64,000 nucleotides of DNA from Reticulitermes speratus (Eukaryota > Arthropoda > Insecta > Blattodea > Rhinotermitidae): contig JAJKFL010000003.1 in NCBI GenBank assembly GCA_021186555.1, positions 25,439,908 through 25,503,907 on the forward strand. The letters run 5' to 3'. This document shows, in pieces, positions 57,536 through 64,000 of the stretch; within the stretch, counting starts at the first letter, position 1; every line of letters begins with the position of its first letter. Position numbers and translations under genes: made by a program. The notes under the pieces were generated by a model. The model was not told the DNA's origin. It made no database searches and was given only the letters and a program-made list of their open reading frames with translations.

Positions 57536-57884
57536 ACGTACATAAACACAGGGACAGTTTTACGTGTTTTCTTCATATGGAGTTGGCTTCATATTCGCTT
57601 GAATAATTGCAGAACGAGCCGTTGATGAAGCGATGTCTTGGATGGAAGTACAAGTAAATGCCTTTGTGTCAAAGGTTGTCTCTTCCTTCAAGTATTCAGG
57701 CCAAACTATTTTATGTGTTACTCCTCTCTCTTATTTAGGCCAATTATCTGATATTAATCTGCAAAATAACTAAATGGCTGCATGGAGCAAAGCTCTCTTG
57801 AAAAGCTACTACTTTAAGCTAGTTAAGAAATTACCCGCATTTTATGGAACCTGAAAGTCTATTTTCTTTTTCACAAAAGCTCAC

Positions 57885-58920
57885 CACTTGTTCCTATCCT
57901 GAGCCAGATTGATAGCGCTCTCTCAACCTATTCCTTTAAGATCTATTTTAATATTATCCTACCATCAACACCTACGTCTTCCAATGTCCTGTTTCTTGCA
58001 CGTTTTTCTGCCAAAATTATATACGCATTTCTCTTCTCTCCCTACGCCACACATGCCCCACACATCTAATACTGCAGATATTGATCGCCATCATAGTATC
58101 CGAAGAAGGGTGCAGATCATGGAAAGCCTTGTTATGCTGTTTTCTCGTGTTATTTCCTCCCTCTTCAGCACCCTATTCTCGAACACCCGCAAACTATATT
58201 CCTCCCTTGATGTAAGACACCAAGTTTCACACCCATACAAAAAACACTCGTATTAATAGTTCTGTGAATTTTAATCGCCATACACTTAGATAGCAAATGG
58301 GAAGAAACAAGATTATCTACCGAATGGTAGCAGATATTCCCTGAATTTAATCTTCACTTAATATTTTAAGCACGAAATTTTTATTTGTTACTGTCATTCC
58401 CAAATATTTAAAATTTACCGCAATTTTAAAGAATTCATTACGTGTTTATACTTTTTGATTTTGTCCTGCATTTTGTTTACGGGACGTCAGTATGTACTTA
58501 GTTTCTCAGTATTCACTGATAATGGTTTTGTGTTTTTTATGCTATGTATGTCTTCGTCCAATAAATTAACATCATTTTTATGGAGCAGAAGCAGGTGTTT
58601 CCTCCCAATTTCAAACCCTCTGGTTTGCTTGGACCTTTCTAACGACAAATTTTAGAGCAAAGTTGAAAAGTAATGGAGATAAAACAACCCCTTACTTTAG
58701 AAATTCCTGAACAGGAAATATATCAGAAAAATATTTACATATGTGAACGTCACTAGTTTCATTTAAACTGATTTTATCAACCTGAGCAATTTTATGGGTG
58801 TACCAAACTCGATGGGAATATTGTACAAAGCATGCTTCGTAAATGAATGACAGGCTTTCTTGTACTCTATGAATGGGCGTTGTACTGCCCAGCTATATTC
58901 CCATTTTTCTGAAGTATTTG
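57885..58920 (-). pseudogene. Non-LTR retrotransposon ORF2 fossil: reverse transcriptase to C-terminus
   Basis: This is the longest retrotransposon relic here. On the minus strand, in order: IEYKKACHSFTKHALYNI (about 58800-58855), matching motif A FIDFKKAYDSVxRxxLYNI; SPLLFNFALKFVVRKVQAN (about 58630-58680), motif B; KNDVNLLDED (about 58575-58605), where the YADDVN motif has lost its catalytic ADD; FKYLGMTVTNKN (about 58390-58425); EYSLRVFENRVLK (about 58160-58205); and finally DNIKIDLKGIG and INLAQDRNKW (about 57885-57950). Many stops and frameshifts separate the pieces. Colinearity with remembered insect LINE ORF2 proteins is complete. No endonuclease domain precedes it. Confidence 0.85.
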
Positions 58921-58924
58921 ACGC

Positions 58925-59890
58925 AATGTATGACATAATAATTAAGTTTAACAGTGACACTATCTTGCGTAAAATCGAAAATTTGAATGACATTTATATG
59001 ATACCGTGCATTTTGGTATATAGTACCAATATTTCGCAGCCTGGAGATAGAGACAGCAGTATCTGAGCTACGTTTATACTGACACCAAATTACACGAAGT
59101 AACTTTCGAGAAAACAATAATCTTCTAAGTTTGCTCCCCCCGCCTCTCCTAAGGGTTTTAAACCTCACTTAATAAAGGCAACTGCCTCCTCTATAGCAGT
59201 GAGAAAAGCTCAATTTCAAATGGGTTTCTGAAATCACCCTTCTGTCTGTTTCTATGTGTTTGTGTGTGTTTGTCCCTTGATCTTAACTTTGGAAAAGTTG
59301 GGCTACATTCAACAAACGCGGTAAACCAAGCTGTCATTCAAAACCACCCACAAGCCGTACCATTTATCTTCCTACATCGAGCGTTGTAATGTGACGGACC
59401 CGCGAAATTGTTAGGCTGCATCATTTGACTTTATATCGAAAACTATAGAACAGGGGGTCTAAGCATGTAGAATTTGTTATGGGATAGACAAGGAACGTAC
59501 GTAGACACTATGAAAGAGAGATTAATTTTATAAGGACAACTTTAAATATGGCGACAATTCGGATTCGATCTTATATCTAATAAGTCAGAGGCCTTTAGAA
59601 CGTGTAACTAAGTATAAAAATACTAATAATATAAAACAGTGATGAAAACAAAAACATGTACACATTATATACATATATATCCTATACGAATATATAACTA
59701 GAAACCTACGCAACAGACAGTTAAGCTTTCGGTTCTGCTATGGACTGTTTTTTCTCTTTGGAATTATTTATAAATTACGCGCTTCAAGACTCTCTGGTAC
59801 GTAAAAATACAAGGTATTAATAAGGCAAGGAACATCGGACTGAGCTAGAACTTAAATTTGTGTGACTTCTTAAATCGAGATACGTTTAAA
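58925..59890. other. Non-coding stretch
   Basis: No supported feature. Confidence 0.5.
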
Positions 59891-59892
59891 AT

Positions 59893-60072
59893 AGTGGTTA
59901 CTGCATGTATAACTTGCTGTAACATTAAGAAATTCTACATTGTGTGTACTTTGCATAAATCTCGCAATAAATTCTGATTACCTAAACAATGTAACTGATG
60001 TTTCTTTATCATGGAGATGGACTGTGCTATCTGTGAGATAGGAATTGAGGTTTTACGTATTATTTAAAGTAA
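59893..60072 (+). repeat. Interspersed repeat family A copy
   Basis: TAGTGGTTACTGCATGTATAA, CATTAAGAAATTCTACATTG, GTTTCTTTATCATGGAGATG and GATAGGAATTGAGG follow in family order. Confidence 0.6.
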
Positions 60073-60224
60073 CACTTGAACATAGAGCTAATGCTGAGTT
60101 GGTGCGCAAAATCCACATAGCATTGTATGCTTCCAATGCTGCCCTCATAACTTAACTTCAAAATTTCCGCCCAAACGCCATCCTCCCAAGTTATCAAAGT
60201 TTGATATAATAGGTAAAGCTATCC

Positions 60225-60495
60225 CTATACAGGCCTGGGCAGACCCCTAGGGCTCCAGGAAGTTGACGCTCCAGGATTTTTAGACAATCGATACATGAAA
60301 GTGGTAAGGTTGTCAGCCGTACGCACCGGCCAGCGTTAATCTTTAGGAGATATTTCTGGTACTCCTTTCTGTCGGAGGCTGAGTCGACCCCAGGGCCATA
60401 GTGCGGCCGGAAGGATTGATCGGGAATCGAACCCGCGACCTTCCGGCTTGTAGCGCAGTGCCTCAAAAAACTGCGCCAACGCCTACCCCGTTTAC
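60225..60495 (-). mobile_element. SINE-6, tRNA-derived, separate family
   Basis: In reverse it ends with CGGGAATCGAACCCGCGACC (perfect B box, GGTTCGATTCC on the other strand), TTCCGGCTTGTAGCGCAGTG and CTGCGCCAACGCCTACCCCG (A-box region). The body contains CCCTAGGGCTCCAGGAAG and CGTACGCACCGGCCAGCG. The head would fold partly as a tRNA, but the body and the decayed A-box arm indicate a SINE. Confidence 0.75.
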
Positions 60496-60959
60496 TCATA
60501 ATGCAGCTTTCCAGTTACATAATGTAACACAATTCAAAATTCAGATCAAGTTCGTAACTTTTCTTTTTCTGCTGCATACTCAAAGAGTGCGCTGGCCATT
60601 TAACTTACCACCTTTAATTCCCATCGCTCTATCTTGCCTCCGACCTACCTTCACGAGGAGGAGCGGGCACACTTTCAGAACAGTACATTTTCTTCCCCCT
60701 ATGATAGTAAACGTGCTGCGTCTTGCTACACCATCAGCGTTTTCTTCTTAAGTCGTTAGTCTTATCACCTACGTGGTGCGTTCCTCACTTCACAAAGCTC
60801 TACCTACTATCCTGATCACCATCTCACATGACTGACGGTTTTTGGTATTTTTTTTTCATTTACTCCCGGTAAATAGCACCACCGACTTTATCCAAGTCGT
60901 TTACAGTTAAGTACGTGTTAACTTGTTACCTTCTCATTATAACGTCTTATAACGATGGA

Positions 60960-61165
60960 TCTTGAGTGTGAAGTCGTGTAGTCTGGTAGAATTATAAAAA
61001 TGTTTCGGAGAAGTCTACTGCTTCGACCTTCAGAGCAGATTTTTACTACTTGTGTATTATATGTACTATTTTACTTTTCTACGGTGATGATGGAGAGAGC
61101 ATAATCCTGATACTTCGGTACAATTCTATCAGAATACATGGCGTCACATCGTAGAAGCCACCCAT
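60960..61165. mobile_element. Inverted pair with hammerhead-like motif
   Basis: Left arm GTGTGAAGTCGTGTAG and TCTGGTAGAATTATA; right arm TTCTATCAGAATACATGG and CGTCACATCG. On the minus strand the left arm carries CTGAAGG, T, CGAAG...CTTCTCC stem II, GAAAC, ATT and TTTATAATTC. A9 is changed to G. The two arms face each other about 100 bases apart. Confidence 0.65.
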
Positions 61166-61247
61166 CTTTATAGTCACCGCCCTGAAAACCTCAAATCTCA
61201 CAGCACAGTGTAGTCTGAGATACCGAAACTGTCGTTAAGCGAAACAA

Positions 61248-61302
61248 AAATAAATAAATAAATATTTATATAAATAAATATGTAAATAAATAAATAATAA
61301 AT
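61248..61302. repeat. (AAAT)n microsatellite
   Basis: AAAT units with several interruptions. Confidence 0.85.
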
Positions 61303-61304
61303 GC

Positions 61305-62030
61305 ATTCATACATGCATAATTTTCATCTGTCGTACTGGTCGTACTGCTTGTTTTCGCTTGTATTATTTTCCATTATATACTTCAGCTGCTCTGAAGATC
61401 AGGTCTCTCTTCATCTATTTTATGGCTCATTTTTTTTCTTGCTCTGCCTTCTTACGAAGTTTCCTTTATTTCCATTTCTTTTTTTAAAAATTTCCCTTCA
61501 TAGAACGGCTTCCTGTTCATAAATTGAATAAGGAAATAAAAGTGTAACGGTCAGAACATGTAATGAAATTTAGAGCTGTCGCTGTGCAACTGCATTTTAT
61601 TTGATGGATAGGAGAAAGCATCTTCATGTTTCACAGTATTCACAGTATTCTTGTCTTAACGAATTATTATATTGCGTAAGAGGTGTTACACACTACAAAT
61701 AGCTGTTAGTAACACTTATTTTTGCTTTCTCAAAACCAGAATTACCCGTTGTTCATCCGGGATATGGTTCCTTTCTTAGTCATTACCGCAGTTTATAGTA
61801 ACTGGAACTTCAAAGAAGGAATAACACAAACATACTCATATTTAGACTTTAGTGACGTATTAAACAGATTATTGTATCCAAAGTTCTACACGATGCAAAA
61901 TACTACTTTTTACTGACACTGACTGCACATTTCACAGAACAGAGTTAAGTTTAAAGTGTGTAATTCAATAAATCAAAATCCTTCCTGATAAGCTAATTGT
62001 GAATTCTATGTTGTATGTACCGTGCATTTT
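61305..62030. other. Non-coding stretch
   Basis: No supported feature. Confidence 0.5.
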
Positions 62031-62032
62031 AT

Positions 62033-62443
62033 CATGAGTTTAAGTTAAAACCAACTAATGCACAAGATTATTAATAGAGTAATTGTAACCCCTATATATG
62101 TTTCGACAATCAAGTTGCCATCCTCAGGTGGCGTTCGTCATAGAATTATAAGCAACTATGGCATTCAGATACACACACACATTTGACAATACATTGGAAC
62201 ACTCATGCCGCTCACAATATTAAAATGAATGCATGCATATAGCCATAAAACCAGACATTAAGAGCAATAATACATGTTTCTGAATCAGTGATTATAGGCT
62301 AATCTCTGTGTTATACGCACAGAGATTCTTTGATGAACGCCCGCTGTGGATGACAGCTTGATTGCCGAAACGTATGTAGGGGTTACAAATACATCTTACT
62401 ATGTTAATAATCTTGTGCATTAGTTGGATTTAACTTAAACTCA
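62033..62443. mobile_element. Penelope-like inverted pair, hammerhead in both arms
   Basis: The left arm (62033-62143) and right arm (62328-62443) are reverse complements over about 110 bp. They share CCAACTAATGCACAAGATTA, TTAA, GTAACCCCTA and GGCGTTC blocks. Left, on the minus strand: CCAC, CTGAGGA, T, GGCAA-CTTGA-TTGTC, GAAA, CATATATA, GGGG. Right, on the plus strand: CTGTGGA, T, GACAG-CTTGA-TTGCC, GAAA, CGTATGTA, GGGG. The left copy keeps a consensus core but has a mismatch in stem III. The right copy has lost A6. The 185-base interior has no coding capacity. Confidence 0.8.
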
Positions 62444-62607
62444 AGCTAATTGTGGTTTGGAGTGTTACGAAGTTTTTCGCTTTGTATGGAACGCGACTAT
62501 TCATTGCCGCTTTCACAAAAGCTGACACCGCGCCCTCATCCGGCGCCCTATAAATCGATGCCACGTTCTCACTCCCTGGATTTTAAGTTACAGTTTAACC
62601 CTTTAAA

Positions 62608-62820
62608 CACAGTGGTAACTATGTGTACCATCCAATTTATCACTCAAAAATCTCTGCATTTCATCCACACATTTTATTTAAGTGTTGATATAATTCTCGT
62701 AAAAACAGCGATTATTCCCCTCGCAGTAGTAACCGGTCGATCTTTGTAAGGTAGATGAACTGTGTCCTCTGCGAAGTAGGAACTGACTTTTTATACGTTA
62801 TTTAGAAAAAAATAAGACTT
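62608..62820 (+). repeat. Interspersed repeat family A copy followed by a SINE-4 tail piece
   Basis: CACAGTGGTAACTATGTGTAC, AACAGCGATTATTCCCC, CGGTCGATCTTTGTAAGG and TAGGAACTGACTTTTTATACG follow in family order. Right after it, AAGTACTCGGAGCAAAACG and TCTCCCTG (62824-62851) match the tail end of SINE-4. Confidence 0.65.
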
Positions 62821-62851
62821 GAGAAGTACTCGGAGCAAAACGTCTCCCTGT

Positions 62852-63680
62852 AAAACAAATGGCACTAGTACATGTTTTTTACATCATTTCTACGAGTTTC
62901 CAACTTTGCGCCATATTAACCTTCGTGTTAATAACTTTCTTATCAGCACGACACGCAGGAGGTAGGAGACAACTTTGAAGGCCTACACATAGGTATATGT
63001 GGACATTACTAACCCCGTGCGGCCTGAAGTGAATCTAAATAACATAAAAGCATTCAGCTCCTTCCTCACAGAAAGCCAAATGCGTCTGCGGCGGAAAGAC
63101 AAAGTTATGTATGAAAGTTACGAAAACTGTCGCTGTTTATTTTAAAAATAATAAACAAGGCATAAGTGAACTATGTGAGGAAAAGGAAACATTTTTTAAT
63201 GTGAAAGCATGTGATACATGTGATTTAAAGGGTAAATAAACCGATTGTTACTCCACTTGAAATCAATTTTGTGACGCATGTGAAAGCAGATTTTGATTGC
63301 GTTTAGTCTCAGTAACATACTTTGGGAAAACTGAATGTCAGAGGGTCTCAAAATCGAAGCTTGCAGTGAAAAGTGTAATGTATGGCCTTTCTAACTTCGT
63401 ATATTCTTTGAGCCCGGAGAATGTTCTTGCACGTTAAAGTGTTTTTCTCACCTACCACTCCGACAGTGCTCCTTCCTGTGGACTGTTGATATTGTTACGG
63501 GACCATCTCCATTCAGATTCTCTTACTACACTTTTGTACGCATTTCTTCTGTCCTCCATAAATGCTATGCTTTCGTTCATCTCAATGTCTTGGGTTTAAT
63601 TATCCTAATAAAAATAGCATTATTCTGAGGACATTACACTAATGGTTTTTTTATTAAAACGCAGAGATATAAATATATAT
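62852..63680. other. Non-coding stretch
   Basis: No supported feature. Confidence 0.5.
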
Positions 63681-63950
63681 ATATTTTCCTAGGGCTCGAC
63701 AGCCCCTGAGGGGCCTAGGCCTCCTCATTTTTTCGAGGCTTCACGATCACACACCTAGTTAGACACACCATACTCGGTAGGACTCCTCTGGACGAGTGAC
63801 CAGCTCGTCGCAGAGACCTCTACCTGACAACATACAACACTCACAAGAGACAGATATCCATGCCCCTGGCGGGATTCGAACCCACAATCCCAGTAAGCGA
63901 GCGGCCGCAGACCCACGCCTTAGACCGCACGGCCACTGGGATCGGCAGAA
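63672..63950 (-). mobile_element. SINE-2, tRNA-derived, full length
   Basis: In reverse it begins with an AT tail (ATATATATATTTTCC), then CCTCCTCATTTTTTCGAGGC, GGTAGGACTCCTCTGGACG, CGTCGCAGAGACCTCTACC, CACTCACAAGAGACAGATAT, GGCGGGATTCGAACCCACAA (perfect B box on the other strand) and CGGCCACTGGGATCGG. It matches the copy at 7707-7968 almost throughout. Confidence 0.9.
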
Positions 63951-64000
63951 ATGTATTAAGAAGGTGAAATTTTGCTTGATGTCTTTAAGGCAGATGGAGA

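Noticed and set aside
58763-58993. An intact 76-codon gene
   Set aside because: It is the motif A part of the LINE fossil.
60415-60490. A tRNA gene on the minus strand
   Set aside because: The B box is perfect, but the acceptor and D arms do not pair well and the sequence continues into a SINE body.

Overview
The window looks like intergenic or intronic DNA from a large, repeat-rich arthropod genome. It is AT-rich, every open frame is short, and the retrotransposon, hAT and tRNA-derived SINE remains resemble those I know from insects. A cockroach or termite (Blattodea) is my best guess, from remembered repeat sequences rather than a search. I see no complete protein-coding gene, no canonical tRNA or rRNA gene, no CRISPR and nothing bacterial. 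The only piece that might belong to a host gene is a 91-base candidate internal exon at 33054-33144 with good splice signals.

Layout. 1-6800: microsatellites, a decayed hammerhead-like motif (727-809), a foldback hairpin (2133-2228), SINE pieces, a strong GC-rich hairpin (4915-4971) and the end of a non-LTR retrotransposon ORF2 (5410-5580). 6800-9400: a ~40-bp minisatellite split in two by a decayed hAT transposon, which itself carries a tRNA-derived SINE in its transposase. 9400-23700: sparse DNA with SINEs, a ~44-bp minisatellite (18130-18665) and hammerhead-bearing repeats. 23777-25640: a nest made of a non-LTR reverse transcriptase fragment, a Penelope-like terminal repeat with a nearly perfect hammerhead ribozyme, a second hAT fossil and another hammerhead repeat. 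25640-53900: at least a dozen SINEs, an unclassified ~200-bp repeat (family A), and several inverted-repeat pairs with hammerhead cores. 53900-58920: a Penelope-like end next to a 136-codon ORF, then two separate fossils of one non-LTR retrotransposon family. 58920-64000: SINEs, family A copies and a well-preserved inverted pair with a hammerhead in each arm.

The main unifying observation is a set of about fourteen hammerhead-type motifs. Each has CTGANGA, one extra T, stem II, GAAA, a tiny stem III ending in GTA, GTC, GTT or similar, and a closing stem I where it can be traced. They belong to at least five sequence families, and several sit in one or both arms of inverted repeat pairs. This matches what is known of Penelope-like elements, whose terminal repeats carry minimal type I hammerhead ribozymes. 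Most copies have lost core residues; the copy at 24062-24120 keeps the full core and both helices.
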